A DNA stretch of 64,000 bases from Marinobacterium iners DSM 11526 (lineage in GTDB: Bacteria > Pseudomonadota > Gammaproteobacteria > Pseudomonadales > Balneatricaceae): positions 1 through 64,000 of the forward strand of contig NZ_FNRJ01000007.1 of the NCBI RefSeq assembly GCF_900107855.1, in the 5' to 3' direction. Shown piece by piece: positions 26,865 through 36,575 of this stretch. A program made the position numbers and the translations under genes. The stretch's first letter is position 1. The number at the start of each line of letters is the position of its first letter. A model generated the notes under the pieces. The model saw nothing but the letters and a program-made list of their open reading frames with translations. It was not told where the DNA came from and made no database searches.

Positions 26865-28751
26865 GTGAATTCCGCCGTGCGCAGCAGCCACCGGCCCCTG
26901 TCGTTGTTGCTGGGGTTATTGGTGCTGGTACTGGTGTTGCTGCAAACGGCCCAGCTGAGTCAGCGACAAGCACTGGAAGCACTGCAAAGTCGGGCCGAAT
27001 CGGATCTGAACCGCTATGCCCTGAGTGTGCAGCAGAAGCTGGATCGGTACAAGGATCTGCCACGGCTGCTGGCAACCCACTCCAATTTCATGGAAGCACT
27101 AGCCCAACCGGAAAATCCCGATGTTATTCAGCATACGAACCTCTATCTGGAACAGGTAACGCGTATCCTGGGTGCATCAGACAGCTACCTGATGGATGCG
27201 CAGGGCGTCACCCAGGCCGCGAGCAACTGGAACCGGGAGAGCAGCTTTGTCGGGCTGAATTTCGGCTTCCGGCCCTATTTTCGTGATGCCATGGCAGGCA
27301 AGGCCGGACACTATTTCGCGCTGGGAACGACCTCTCGCCAGCGTGGCTATTATTTTTCCTGGCCGGTCAGGATCGGTGAGCGGATTGCGGGTGCGATCGT
27401 GGTCAAGATCGACCTGAATGAGGTGGAACAGGACTGGAGCGATCCGATCATCGATATTGCCGTGACCGATGAAGATGGCGTTATTGTCATCACGACTCGG
27501 CCGGAGTGGAAGTTCCATGCACTGGGCGGTTTGTCTTCACAGGATCTGCAGCGCATTCAACAGAGCCAGCGCTATCTGGGACAGCCACTGGAGCCGCTGG
27601 ATCTGGTTCGCCACCAAACGCTGGAAGGAGGGCGGGCTGAACGGGTGACCCTGCGAAGGACAGGTGATCAGGCATCCCATCCGGTTGCCCAGCGCAGTGA
27701 GGATTTCCTGCTGCTGACCAAGCCGGTGCCTGATACTGGCCTGAACGTGGCGGTCTTTGCGCGCACCACTCCCGTGGATCGGGCCGTGCTGCAGGCCGTT
27801 GTGTTGGCGGGTTTTGTCTGTATAGCGTTGTTATTGCTGGTGCTGTTTATTCAGGCTCGCTGGCGTATTGTGCGGCAGCGACGTGAATTTGAAGTTCGTG
27901 AACTGCAGGCCCTGCAGGCGGCACGGGATGTACTGGAAACTCGTGTTGAAGAGCGAACGGCCGATTTGACACGGACCAACGCCCGCTTGCTGGAAGAGAT
28001 GGAACAGCACCAGAGTACCCAGAACGAACTGGTACAGACCGCCAAGCTGGCAGTGTTGGGCCAACTGGCGGCCGGGATTAATCATGAGCTGAACCAGCCA
28101 CTGACGGCGATCCGCAATTATGCCGATAATGCTCAGGCCTTCCTGCGCCTGGAACGGTTTGATCGGGTTGGGGATAACCTGAAAGAGATAGCCGGGCTGA
28201 CCGACCGAATGGCGAGGATCATCCACCCGTTGAAAGAGTTCGCTCGCAAAAGCAGTGGCCGTCCGATGCCGGTGTCATTGCAGGCCGTTAAGGATGGAGC
28301 CATGTCGATCATGTATGGGCGCCTGGGCCAGCAGGGTGTTGAAATCGTTTGGCCGGCAGGGCTGTCTCGGATCCATGTGCTGGGCGATACGCTCAGACTG
28401 GAGCAGGTGCTGGTTAACCTGTTGGCCAACGCCATGCAGGCAATGGAGTCGTGTGTGCACAAACGAATCGAAGTTGGTCTGGAACAGCAGGGTGAGCGGA
28501 TAAGGCTTTCGCTGCACGATACCGGTCCTGGCATTGAGGCGGAAGATCCACAGCAGGTATTTGAGCCTTTCTACACCACCAAACAAAGTGGTCAGGGCCT
28601 GGGTCTGGGGCTATCGATCTCCCACAGGATTATTGAAAACCTGGGTGGGCACCTGACTGCGGCCAATCATCCCGAAGGTGGTGCCGTGCTCACCCTTGAA
28701 CTGCTGCTGGCCCAGCCCGCCGAGGCTGGCATGGATGGAGATTCACAATGA
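26865..28751 (+). CDS. dctB: C4-dicarboxylate sensor histidine kinase DctB-like
   Basis: 628 residues. Two membrane segments (about 12-29 and 308-330) flank a periplasmic double PAS/Cache sensor with the DctB-typical [15 protein letters not shown] and [29 protein letters not shown] coiled linker follows, then HisKA with the phosphorylated His407 in [18 protein letters not shown] and a HATPase domain (N box near 518, DTGPGI at 552-557, GQGLGLGLS at 577-585). The start is GTG at 26865 after GGGGAGG. It overlaps dctD by 4 nt. DctB proteins sense C4-dicarboxylates with the transporter; the dctPQM candidate lies 17 kb away and a TAXI transporter 3 kb downstream. Confidence 0.92.
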   Translation: MNSAVRSSHRPLSLLLGLLVLVLVLLQTAQLSQRQALEALQSRAESDLNRYALSVQQKLDRYKDLPRLLATHSNFMEALAQPENPDVIQHTNLYLEQVTRILGASDSYLMDAQGVTQAASNWNRESSFVGLNFGFRPYFRDAMAGKAGHYFALGTTSRQRGYYFSWPVRIGERIAGAIVVKIDLNEVEQDWSDPIIDIAVTDEDGVIVITTRPEWKFHALGGLSSQDLQRIQQSQRYLGQPLEPLDLVRHQTLEGGRAERVTLRRTGDQASHPVAQRSEDFLLLTKPVPDTGLNVAVFARTTPVDRAVLQAVVLAGFVCIALLLLVLFIQARWRIVRQRREFEVRELQALQAARDVLETRVEERTADLTRTNARLLEEMEQHQSTQNELVQTAKLAVLGQLAAGINHELNQPLTAIRNYADNAQAFLRLERFDRVGDNLKEIAGLTDRMARIIHPLKEFARKSSGRPMPVSLQAVKDGAMSIMYGRLGQQGVEIVWPAGLSRIHVLGDTLRLEQVLVNLLANAMQAMESCVHKRIEVGLEQQGERIRLSLHDTGPGIEAEDPQQVFEPFYTTKQSGQGLGLGLSISHRIIENLGGHLTAANHPEGGAVLTLELLLAQPAEAGMDGDSQ

Positions 28752-30115
28752 ACAAGCCTGATCTTCTGCCGGTTATTTTGATCGATGATGAACACCATAT
28801 CCGTGTGGCGGCTGGACAGACGCTGGAGCTGGCCGGATATGAAGTGACGACACTGGAACGCGCTGAGCCAGCTCTCGAGCGCGTCAGCGAGGACTGGCCA
28901 GGGGTGGTTATCACGGATATCAACCTGCCGGGAATCGATGGACTGGAGCTGATGCGCCGCATCCATCAGGTTGACGCAGACCTGCCGGTCATTTTGATTA
29001 CAGGGCATGGTGATATCTCCATGGCCGTCAGCGCGATTCGCGAAGGGGCCTACGATTTTATTGAAAAACCCTTTGCAGCTGAGCTATTGCTGGATGTTGT
29101 GCGCCGTGCACTGGACAAGCGCAATCTGACACTGGAGATCCGCCAGTTGCGGGATGAACTTGAAGCGCAGAACGTGCCGGGCCCGCGTATCATTGGCAAT
29201 ACCCCCATCCTGCGCGCCTTGCGTCGTACCAGCCGCTCTGTTGCCGGGATGCCGGCAGACATCCTTATTCATGCCGAAACCGGCTGTGGCAAGGATCTGC
29301 TGGCGCGCTATTTGCATGAACACGGACCGCGGCGTGAACACAACTTCGTTGCCATCAACTGTGGTGCCGTGCCGGAAAACCTGATTGAAAGTGAGTTGTT
29401 CGGCCACGAGGCCGGGGCGTTTACCGATGCCAAAACGCGTCGCATCGGCAAGTTTGAGCACGCCAGCGGCGGCACGCTGTTTCTGGATGAGATTGAAAGC
29501 ATGCCGATGGCGCTGCAGATCAAGCTGCTGCGTGTGCTGGAAGAGCGTGCCATCGAGCGACTGGGTTCGAATACGCTGATTCCGCTGGACTTGCGTGTCA
29601 TCGCTGCCACCAAGGTGGACCTCAGGCAGGAGGTGGCGGCAGGCCGCTTCCGTGAGGATCTGTACTACCGTCTTAACGTGGTCAAACTGGATATTCCACC
29701 CTTGCGGGAGCGGCGAGAGGATATTCCGCTGCTGTTCCAGCACTTTGCTCTGGTGGCATCTTCCCAGTACGGGCGTGAAATGCCATCGTTGTCAGCCGAG
29801 CGCATGCATAGCCTGATGCTGCATGATTGGCCCGGTAACGTCAGGGAGTTGCGTAATCTGGCCGAACGCTATGTTCTGCTGGGAGAGGGCTGTACTTTCG
29901 ATTTCGATAATCGTCCGATCAGCGACCCTGACTCGGTCGGGGAGATGAGCCTGCCGCAGCAGGTGGAGCGGTTTGAGAAAATGTTGATCCATACCGAACT
30001 TGGGCGACACGGAGGGTCGATCAAGGACACCCAGGAAAGCCTGGGGCTGCCACGCAAGACACTGTACGACAAGATGAAAAAGTACGGCCTCGACAAGCGT
30101 GATTACAAGCAGTAA
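28748..30115 (+). CDS. dctD: Sigma-54-dependent response regulator DctD-like
   Basis: 455 residues in the DctD layout: receiver domain 1-125 with phosphoacceptor Asp57 ([13 protein letters not shown]), AAA+ domain 145-380 with Walker A ETGCGK (near 177-182), Walker B GGTLFLDE (241-248) and [16 protein letters not shown], and a C-terminal Fis-type helix-turn-helix (about 424-446, [25 protein letters not shown]). The loop that contacts sigma-54 reads GAFTDA rather than the canonical GAFTGA. It is translationally coupled to dctB (ATGA overlap). Likely targets are the sigma-54-like elements before uspA-TAXI and dctPQM; this is inference. Confidence 0.92.
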   Translation: MNKPDLLPVILIDDEHHIRVAAGQTLELAGYEVTTLERAEPALERVSEDWPGVVITDINLPGIDGLELMRRIHQVDADLPVILITGHGDISMAVSAIREGAYDFIEKPFAAELLLDVVRRALDKRNLTLEIRQLRDELEAQNVPGPRIIGNTPILRALRRTSRSVAGMPADILIHAETGCGKDLLARYLHEHGPRREHNFVAINCGAVPENLIESELFGHEAGAFTDAKTRRIGKFEHASGGTLFLDEIESMPMALQIKLLRVLEERAIERLGSNTLIPLDLRVIAATKVDLRQEVAAGRFREDLYYRLNVVKLDIPPLRERREDIPLLFQHFALVASSQYGREMPSLSAERMHSLMLHDWPGNVRELRNLAERYVLLGEGCTFDFDNRPISDPDSVGEMSLPQQVERFEKMLIHTELGRHGGSIKDTQESLGLPRKTLYDKMKKYGLDKRDYKQ

Positions 30116-30133
30116 TCGATCGACATCAGAGTC

Positions 30134-30170
30134 GGTTGCCAGCCAAACCTGATGGATTTGGCTGGCAACC
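30134..30170. terminator. Bidirectional terminator between dctD and chemoreceptor gene
   Basis: GGTTGCCAGCCAAA and TTTGGCTGGCAACC form a perfect 14-bp stem with a 9-base loop, 18 nt after the dctD stop and 9 nt before the convergent chemoreceptor stop. A modest GGGGTTT follows on the plus strand. Confidence 0.8.
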
Positions 30171-30178
30171 AGCGGGGT

Positions 30179-31786
30179 TTAGAGCTTGAAGCGGCTGAGC
30201 ATTTGCTCCAGCTCTTTTGACAGCTGTTCCAGCTCATCTGAAACACGGTTCAGATGCTCGGAACGCTCGGCGGTGTCTTCTGCACTGTTGCTGATCTCGC
30301 TGATGCTGCGTTCCACACTGCTGGCCATTTCACTCTGCTCGCGGACGGCACTGGCGACCTGATGGTTAAGGTCGTTGATCACGCGGACTTCTTCCGTGAT
30401 ATTGGTCAGCGCAGAGTTGGTCTTCTGTACCTGCTCGACTCCGTCGCCTGCCGCTGCCAGTGCCTGTTGCATCACGGTCACGGCCTCCTTGGCATCATTT
30501 TGCAGCTCGGCAATGATGTGATTGATCTCTTCGGTAGAGTTGTGAGTCCGGCTGGCCAGTGTCCGTACCTCGTCCGCGACCACGGCAAAGCCACGACCCT
30601 GTTCACCGGCTCGAGCCGCTTCGATCGCCGCATTCAGAGCCAGCAGGTTGGTTTGCTCGGCGATTTTCTGAATCACCTCCAACACCGTCCCCACATTCTG
30701 ACTTTGACTGTCCAGTTTCTGGATCACTTGGGTTGCGCGGTCTATATCCTGCTGCAAACGAGTAATGGCGGTAATGGCCTGCTGAGTAACGCGCGCGCCG
30801 TCACTGCTTTCCTGTAGCGCCATATTGGATGCGGACACCGTGTTTTCAGCACTGGCCGCAACACTGCGCGTGGCGGCTTCCATCTGCTCCATGGCCGAAG
30901 CGACTGAGCTGGTTTGCATTTGCTGATGATGTACAGCCGAGGTCGATTCGGTAGCGACTTTGCTGATACGGCTGCCTGAGTCGGCCAGTTGTGCCACGGT
31001 TTGACGAACATGCTGCATGCTGTCGTGGATGTTTTCCAGCATCGAGTTGAAAGCAGCCGACATCTCGCCAATTTCGTCGCTGGAGCTGACCGGAGTGCGC
31101 TGGTTCAGGTCGTTGTCGCGTTCAATGGCATGAATGGTCTCGGCCAGGCGGTTCACCGGCGTGACCACGATACGACGCAGAAGCAGGCTGATCAGGATGA
31201 TGCCGGCAACGAACAGTGCCAGCTCGATCAGGGCAACACTGATCAGATTGCTGTTGATCTGCTTGTCCAGCGCTTCATAGGAATAGGTCACACGAACGGC
31301 GCCGACCACTTCACCTTCTTCCACTTGATGGCACAGCAGGCAGTTGGTGCCCTTGTAATCAGACAGGGCACGCATTGGCGTGACGACGGTAAGGCGGTGC
31401 CCCTGCTCATCGTTAAGTTCTTCAATCACCTGTTCGCCGCGCATGGCTCGTTGATCATACTCATCAACTGGCATCGAATCTGGAGTACCGGGGCCGTACA
31501 CCTCTGTGATCTGTTGACCACGAATAATGCGGGCTTCAGTGATGGCGGGGTTGGACAGAATTTTTTGCTGTAGCGTGCCACGGTTGGCCATGGCGCCACT
31601 GAGCATCAGCATGTTGATGCTGTCGAAGTAGGAATCGGCCGAGTCAAGAGTCGAACGGGTAACAACGTTATCAACCAGTGAGGTTTCGCTACGATATATG
31701 GTGGTCAAAGAGCTGATGAGAATAATCAGAAATACAGCAATCAGCGAGAGGTTAACCTTGTTTTGTATCGACAGACCTTTTTTCAC
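30179..31786 (-). CDS. Methyl-accepting chemotaxis protein with periplasmic CXXCH haem motif
   Basis: 535 residues. Membrane segments at about 12-30 and 182-204 flank a periplasmic sensor of some 150 residues. This holds NCLLCHQ with C149, C152 and H153, a c-type haem attachment motif, followed by [15 protein letters not shown], typical of single-Cache-like domains. A HAMP domain (about 203-255) and a long coiled-coil signalling domain follow, with the conserved tip [32 protein letters not shown]. The start is GTG after GGAACGGG. A covalent haem could let it sense redox state, oxygen or nitric oxide; some Geobacter chemoreceptors carry such haem domains. The gene is convergent with dctD. Confidence 0.88.
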   Translation of the reverse strand: MKKGLSIQNKVNLSLIAVFLIILISSLTTIYRSETSLVDNVVTRSTLDSADSYFDSINMLMLSGAMANRGTLQQKILSNPAITEARIIRGQQITEVYGPGTPDSMPVDEYDQRAMRGEQVIEELNDEQGHRLTVVTPMRALSDYKGTNCLLCHQVEEGEVVGAVRVTYSYEALDKQINSNLISVALIELALFVAGIILISLLLRRIVVTPVNRLAETIHAIERDNDLNQRTPVSSSDEIGEMSAAFNSMLENIHDSMQHVRQTVAQLADSGSRISKVATESTSAVHHQQMQTSSVASAMEQMEAATRSVAASAENTVSASNMALQESSDGARVTQQAITAITRLQQDIDRATQVIQKLDSQSQNVGTVLEVIQKIAEQTNLLALNAAIEAARAGEQGRGFAVVADEVRTLASRTHNSTEEINHIIAELQNDAKEAVTVMQQALAAAGDGVEQVQKTNSALTNITEEVRVINDLNHQVASAVREQSEMASSVERSISEISNSAEDTAERSEHLNRVSDELEQLSKELEQMLSRFKL

Positions 31787-31947
31787 TGTATCCCGTTCCG
31801 ATCTTAGGTTGTTATGTGACAGGGGGCAGACACTAATTGTGTATTCACATTACCAGATCCTAAGCGAAAAAACGCTGAACCGCTACAGAGCCGGGTCAAC
31901 TTCAGGCCCGTTAACACAGCTATTTGTGAGCTTTGTGCCCTGAAATG

Positions 31948-31975
31948 AAAAAGGGCGCCCCGGCAGGGCGCCCTT
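31948..31975 (-). terminator. Terminator of the uspA-TAXI TRAP operon
   Basis: Perfect 10-bp stem AAGGGCGCCC/GGGCGCCCTT with a 5-base loop. Read on the minus strand it ends in CCCTTTTTC, 24 nt after the permease stop, so it is a classical intrinsic terminator. Confidence 0.9.
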
Positions 31976-31998
31976 GACTATTACCACGGATCCAGGGG

Positions 31999-34164
31999 CT
32001 AGCTGGCCAGAGCAGTGCGACGTGTTGCCAGCTGCCAGAACAGCACCAGTGCACTCAGGCCGATACCGATCGCATCGGTGAGCAGGCCACCGGCAATCAT
32101 CGCCAGAGCGGCTACCAGCAGCATGCATCGCTGGACACGGTTGACACTGCCGTTCAGGAACCAACCCTGAATCGAGGCGGCCAACAGATAGATGCCGGCC
32201 GAAGCGGTGATGAACACGCGCAGGACCTCACCCCAGCCGCCCTGCATCAGCAATGCGGGGCTGTAGAAGAACATGAATGGCACGATGAACGCAGCCAGAC
32301 CGAACTTGAACGAGGTCACGGCAGTCTTCAGCGGGTCTGTTCCGGAAATCGCGGCAGCCGCGTATCCGGCCAGTGCAACAGGCGGTGTGATGGCTGACAG
32401 TACCGCGTAGTAGAACACGAAGAAGTGTGCAACCAGCGGCGGAATGCCGATCTGCTGCAGACCCGGAGCCACCACGGATGCCGCGACGGCGTAGGCGGCC
32501 GTGGTTGGCATGCCCATGCCCAGCAGGATGCTGATGCACATGGCGAAGAACAGTGCCAGCATATGGCTTGCATCTGCAATCCCCAAAAGCATGGAGGCGA
32601 AGCGAGCGCCCACTCCGGTCAGGCTGATGACCCCGACAATGATACCGGCACAGGCACAAACAGCGATCAGCGGAATCGCCATGCGCGCACCCAGCGACAG
32701 GGCTTCAAGCAGCGCGCGTATGCCCATGCGGTAGGGGGTCAGCCAGGAGACAACGGCGGCACTGACCATCGCCAGCGTACCGGCCCGAATAACCGAGTAA
32801 CCCATGAACAGAGTCGATACCAAAATGATGATCGGCAGGAACAGGTAGACCTGCTTGATCATTTGGCTGAACACTGGCAGCTGGTCTTTCGACAGGCCTG
32901 ACATCCCTTCGCGACGTGCTTCCAGGTCAACCATGAAATAGATCGACAGGAAATACAGTGCAGCCGGGATCAAAGCGGCAATGGCGATATCGGTGTAGGG
33001 AATGCCGGTCACTTCCGCCATGATAAAGGCGCCTGCTCCCATGATGGGGGGGACGATCTGGCCACCGGTGGAGGCGGCGGCTTCGATGCCACCGGCACTG
33101 CGTGGGTGGTAGCCAACCTTTTTCATCAGCGGGATGGTCAGGCTGCCCGTGGCGACCACGTTGCCTGCCGAGGTACCGTTAATCATGCCCATCAAGCCGG
33201 ATGCGAATACCGCCACCTTGGCCGGGCCGCCACGGGCGCGACCGGCCGCGGCAAAGGCAAAGTTGACGAAGTAATCACCTACACGCGATGCCTGCAAAAA
33301 GGCGGCGAAGGTGATGAACAGAATGATGTAGGTGGATGATACCGCGGTGGTTGGGCCGAGAATGCCGTTATCGGTGTAGATGTAGGTGAAGAAACGCTGC
33401 ATGGAGTAGCCACGGTGCTCCAGAATACCCGGCAGCCAGGGGCCGGCAAAGGCGTACGCCAGAAATACCGCCGTGATGATAATCAGGGCCAGACCGGCGA
33501 CACGTCGTGTCAGTTCCATGATCAGAACGACACCGGCCAGTGCTACCAGAAACTCGGTTTGGCCCGCCATCGGTGTGCCTGCAGCCATGCGCCAGCGACC
33601 CAGAACAAACAACAGGTAGGCTGCAACAACAATGGCCGACAGCATCAGAACCCGGTCAGCCCAGAAAATATGCCGGTTATGGCCGGTGCGCCAGATCCAG
33701 CTGCTGATGACAGCGGCCCCGGTTCCGAGTGCCAGTGCCCAGGCAACCTGAGGCAACAGCCAGTTGGGCGGTAGTTCACCCAGCACCATACGACTGAACC
33801 ACGCATAGGCGATGCCTGCGGCGGCTAAAACGATAGCCAGACTGGTTGGCACGCGGGCGGCCCATTGCAGTGGCGACAGCGGCGCTGGTTGTGTCTGTCG
33901 GTCGAGGGTAAAAGCTGCGATAAGTGCAAACCCCACCACCAGGCCGCCTGCGACATGGATGATGCGGAATGCCCAGGTTTCGATGGGGGATACGTTCAAT
34001 GCGTAGAGGTGCAGCAGTGTGTAGCACACACAGGTGAAGAAAATGATCTTGCCAACTGCGCCACTCAGATCCCGCTCGTTATGACCAAGCGGAACATCGG
34101 CTACGCCTTCTGCGCCGATTTTGTCTGCTGCGGCATCGGCGGATGCCGGAGTTTTGTCTGTCAT
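31999..34164 (-). CDS. TRAP transporter fused permease (TAXI type, DctQM fusion)
   Basis: 721 residues with roughly 18-20 hydrophobic segments: an N-terminal region of about 190 residues resembling the small permease, then a DctM-like large permease containing GLMGMINGTSAGNVVATGSLTIPLMKK, GGQIVPPIMGAGAFIMAEVTG and GMGMPTTAAYAVAASVVAPGL. These motifs are typical of the 4TM/12TM fused permeases that work with TAXI binding proteins. It acts in the inner membrane using an ion gradient. It is the last gene of the operon, 82 bp after the TAXI protein gene. The substrate is unknown; several TAXI systems take up dicarboxylates or glutamate. Confidence 0.93.
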   Translation of the reverse strand: MTDKTPASADAAADKIGAEGVADVPLGHNERDLSGAVGKIIFFTCVCYTLLHLYALNVSPIETWAFRIIHVAGGLVVGFALIAAFTLDRQTQPAPLSPLQWAARVPTSLAIVLAAAGIAYAWFSRMVLGELPPNWLLPQVAWALALGTGAAVISSWIWRTGHNRHIFWADRVLMLSAIVVAAYLLFVLGRWRMAAGTPMAGQTEFLVALAGVVLIMELTRRVAGLALIIITAVFLAYAFAGPWLPGILEHRGYSMQRFFTYIYTDNGILGPTTAVSSTYIILFITFAAFLQASRVGDYFVNFAFAAAGRARGGPAKVAVFASGLMGMINGTSAGNVVATGSLTIPLMKKVGYHPRSAGGIEAAASTGGQIVPPIMGAGAFIMAEVTGIPYTDIAIAALIPAALYFLSIYFMVDLEARREGMSGLSKDQLPVFSQMIKQVYLFLPIIILVSTLFMGYSVIRAGTLAMVSAAVVSWLTPYRMGIRALLEALSLGARMAIPLIAVCACAGIIVGVISLTGVGARFASMLLGIADASHMLALFFAMCISILLGMGMPTTAAYAVAASVVAPGLQQIGIPPLVAHFFVFYYAVLSAITPPVALAGYAAAAISGTDPLKTAVTSFKFGLAAFIVPFMFFYSPALLMQGGWGEVLRVFITASAGIYLLAASIQGWFLNGSVNRVQRCMLLVAALAMIAGGLLTDAIGIGLSALVLFWQLATRRTALAS

Positions 34165-34246
34165 GTTATATGGACCTGCATTAAGCCATGTTGAGCGCTG
34201 CCGGCCAGTGGTCCGGCAGCGCGGGCAAACGTCCCTATTGAGCGAA

Positions 34247-35230
34247 TCAATCCTTCATGTTTGCCGGGATTTCATAGCCGTTCTCTTCGAACCAGCGGAC
34301 TGCACCGGCGTGCCAGGGCACGATGGTGTTGTACTTGTAGTTCTCCGGCAGGGTTTCCTTGGCCGCACCATGGATCTGCAGCATGCGGTCGTTGTTTTCC
34401 ATCACGGTCTTGGTTACGCCGTATACCAGCGATTCCGGCATGTCCTTATGGGTGATGGCAAAGTTCCACAGTGACAGCGCAGATACATCTTCATCCAGTG
34501 AAGAGTAAACAGAAGCAGGGATGGTACCGGCACTCAGCTCAGGGTAATCAGCTGCGATCTTTTCGATGTTCTTCGGCGAGTAGGAGAAGATGTTCACATC
34601 AGCCTGGGCTTCCAGCTGGTTGAAGGCCGAGATCGGCACGCCGGCTGCAAAGGCAAAGGCGTCAATCAGGCCATCCTGCAGCTGACCGGCCTGATCGGCC
34701 GCACCACCATTACGGGTGCTGACGTTCAGCCCCAGTTTCTTGAACAGCTGCGGATGGTACATGTCAGCGGTACCGCCGGCAGGGCCAACACCCACGGTCT
34801 TGCCATCCAGGTCATCCACGGAGTCGATGCCTGAGCTCTTGAGGGCAATGATCTGCAGAGTGGTCTGATACATCGGGAATACAGCGCGGACATCTTCATG
34901 GGACATGCCCGGTGCCAGAGCGCTCTTGCCCTGCAGTGCTGCGACCAGCGGCCCGGTGGTGACCATGCCAAAGGCGTGCTCGCCCATCTGTACCAGAGTG
35001 GCGTTCTGAACCGGACCACCGGTCACTTCTGCACCGGCCGAGATACCCAGGGCTTCACCGACCATATTGGCCCAGCCGGCGCCATAGATGTAGTAAGTGC
35101 CACCCTGGCTTGCGGTACCCACCGTAATGCTGCTGGGCCAATCGCTGCGATCTTCGGCGAATGCTGCGGTGGTCGCCATGACAGCGCCGATACAGCCGGC
35201 AACCAGTGATTTCTTGGACAGAATATTCAT
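34247..35230 (-). CDS. TAXI family TRAP solute-binding protein
   Basis: 327 residues. Signal peptide MNILSKKSLVAGCIGAVMATTAAFA, then the TAXI signature ITVGTASQGGTYYIYGAGWANMV near residues 35-57, GPVQNATLVQMGEHAFGMVTTGP, and the GKTVGVGPAGGTADMYHPQLFKKLGL block. TAXI proteins bind substrates in the periplasm and hand them to the fused permease encoded next. AGGAG precedes the ATG. It sits between uspA and the permease gene in a three-gene operon. Confidence 0.94.
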   Translation of the reverse strand: MNILSKKSLVAGCIGAVMATTAAFAEDRSDWPSSITVGTASQGGTYYIYGAGWANMVGEALGISAGAEVTGGPVQNATLVQMGEHAFGMVTTGPLVAALQGKSALAPGMSHEDVRAVFPMYQTTLQIIALKSSGIDSVDDLDGKTVGVGPAGGTADMYHPQLFKKLGLNVSTRNGGAADQAGQLQDGLIDAFAFAAGVPISAFNQLEAQADVNIFSYSPKNIEKIAADYPELSAGTIPASVYSSLDEDVSALSLWNFAITHKDMPESLVYGVTKTVMENNDRMLQIHGAAKETLPENYKYNTIVPWHAGAVRWFEENGYEIPANMKD

Positions 35231-35294
35231 TATTGTATTTCTCCTGTTGTGTTGCTTGTTGTCTTGCGGTTGTGCTCCAGTGACCTGATAAGGC

Positions 35295-35747
35295 TCAGGA
35301 CCTGACGGTCAAAACGGGAATGGGGGAGTGGCGTACCACACGCTCGGCTGTAGAGCCGACCAGTATTTTTTCGATACCGGTCTTGCCGTGGGTACCCAGA
35401 ATGATCATGTCGGCACCCAGCTGTTTGGAGGCCTCGATGATGTCGGTGTAGCCACTGCCGAACATCACCTCATGGGTCAGCTGAATGCCCTGAGATTCGG
35501 CATCGGCAAAATGCCGCTGGCAGAAGGCTTCCATATCCGTGTTGGCCACCTCTGTGACCTCATGAATAAACGTATCGATCACGTCAGCGGGAATGCGCTT
35601 GCGGCGCTGGTCGGACAGCTCCGTGATCACATGCAGCAGATGGAGTCGTGCACCGGTCAGTGTGGCGAGGGTGCGGGCATGTTCTACGGCCTTTTCTGCG
35701 CCTTCCGAGAAGTCGGTCGCGAACAGCAATGTGTTGTAGGTCGCCAT
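35295..35747 (-). CDS. uspA: Universal stress protein, TRAP-associated
   Basis: 150-residue UspA-fold protein. It starts MATYNTLLFATDFSEGAEKAVEHA and ends with the ATP-binding motif GTHGKTGIEKILVGSTAERVVRHSPIPVLTVR, the GxxG(9x)GS pattern of ATP-binding USPs. The start at 35747 is set by family length; AAAGGT lies upstream. It is the first gene of the operon with the TAXI binding protein and permease, a layout comparable to teaD beside the ectoine TRAP genes teaABC of Halomonas, where the USP modulates uptake. A near-consensus sigma-54 promoter lies 72 nt upstream. Confidence 0.92.
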   Translation of the reverse strand: MATYNTLLFATDFSEGAEKAVEHARTLATLTGARLHLLHVITELSDQRRKRIPADVIDTFIHEVTEVANTDMEAFCQRHFADAESQGIQLTHEVMFGSGYTDIIEASKQLGADMIILGTHGKTGIEKILVGSTAERVVRHSPIPVLTVRS

Positions 35748-35818
35748 GGATGTACCTTTACTTGTTGTTGTATCCGGCAGTGGCTGATGCAAGCCCGGGC
35801 GCCGTGTAACAGCTGTAA

Positions 35819-35834
35819 AGCAGGCTCCGTGCCA
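35819..35834 (-). promoter_or_regulatory. Sigma-54 promoter of the uspA-TAXI TRAP operon
   Basis: On the minus strand TGGCACGGAGCCTGCT matches the TGGCACGN4TTGCW consensus at all seven -24 bases and at TGC in the -12 box, with the obligatory 10 bases between GG and GC. Transcription would start near 35807, giving a leader of about 60 nt before uspA. A CCGCC-N5-GGCGG repeat at 35892-35906 lies where an upstream activator site could be. Confidence 0.75.
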
Positions 35835-35962
35835 ATCTGTGGCAAACAGCCTTTTTCGGGGGGGTGGGAGATGAGCAAGCGATCCGGTAAACCGCCAGAT
35901 GGGCGGAGAGTCACCCGTAGTCATGGATGAAATGGGTGGAAAGCCGCCCGTTTGTTGCTGTT

Positions 35963-35991
35963 TTCTGCCACCGGGTGGTTCAGGCTATAAT
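35963..35991 (+). promoter_or_regulatory. Sigma-70-type promoter of the 36024 gene
   Basis: A perfect TATAAT (35986-35991) lies 32 bp before the ATG. The best -35 at 17-bp spacing is only a partial match (TTCTGC). Confidence 0.5.
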
Positions 35992-36023
35992 GCCCCTCCT
36001 TTTGAATCCGACAGAGAGACAAG

Positions 36024-36575
36024 ATGCTCGGAGTAATCGCAGCATTCTGGGGCTTTACCGGCATCTGCCTGCTGCTGGGCAGTGCTGTCTGGCGCCTTGG
36101 CAGCATGGCGCTTGATATGCCGCTGGACAGTTTTGACTGGTATCACTGGGTGGCGCTGGTACTGTGCCTGGGCTTCATGGGATTTGCAGAGGGCTACCGT
36201 GGCTTTCAGCAGAACTTTTCACCCCGCACGGCCGCGCGAATCCGCTATCTGAAAGGCCATGTCACGCCGCTGCGACTGCTGTTGGCACCTCTGTTCTGCA
36301 TGGGATTCTTTCATGCCCAGCGGCGTCGGCAGATCATCACCATCTGCCTCAGTAGCGGCATTGTGCTGTTGATACTGCTGGTGCGACTGCTGGAGCAGCC
36401 CTGGCGCGGAATTGTGGATGCGGGTGTGGTGCTGGGTCTGAGCTGGGGGCTGGCGTCGCTGGCGCTGTTCACCCTGCAGGCGCTGACACGTGATGTCTAT
36501 GATGTCTCGCCGGAGACACCGGATCGGCCGGTGGGGCCGAGTCCGGTGGTGCGAGCGGGCTCAGCCCAGAAATAG
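36024..36575 (+). CDS. Conserved membrane protein of unknown function
   Basis: 183 residues with about four hydrophobic segments (roughly 5-25, 42-60, 85-100 and 105-160) and basic stretches such as RAQRRR-like motifs between them. The middle part (GFAEGYRGFQQNFSPRTAARIRYL) looks like a conserved cytoplasmic loop. A hypothetical membrane gene next to ilvA is also found in Pseudomonas, so conservation is likely. No catalytic motif is seen. GAGA precedes the ATG, and the 3' end overlaps the convergent ilvA by 15 nt. I do not assign a function. Confidence 0.7.
   Translation: MLGVIAAFWGFTGICLLLGSAVWRLGSMALDMPLDSFDWYHWVALVLCLGFMGFAEGYRGFQQNFSPRTAARIRYLKGHVTPLRLLLAPLFCMGFFHAQRRRQIITICLSSGIVLLILLVRLLEQPWRGIVDAGVVLGLSWGLASLALFTLQALTRDVYDVSPETPDRPVGPSPVVRAGSAQK

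Noticed and set aside
26758-27075. N-terminal extension of pyruvate kinase by 106 codons
   Set aside because: Pro/Ala-rich and not seen in pyruvate kinases; it overlaps the start of dctB and its ribosome binding site.
29050-29743. Frames opposite the dctD AAA+ domain
   Set aside because: Antisense to an intact conserved domain and without their own signals.
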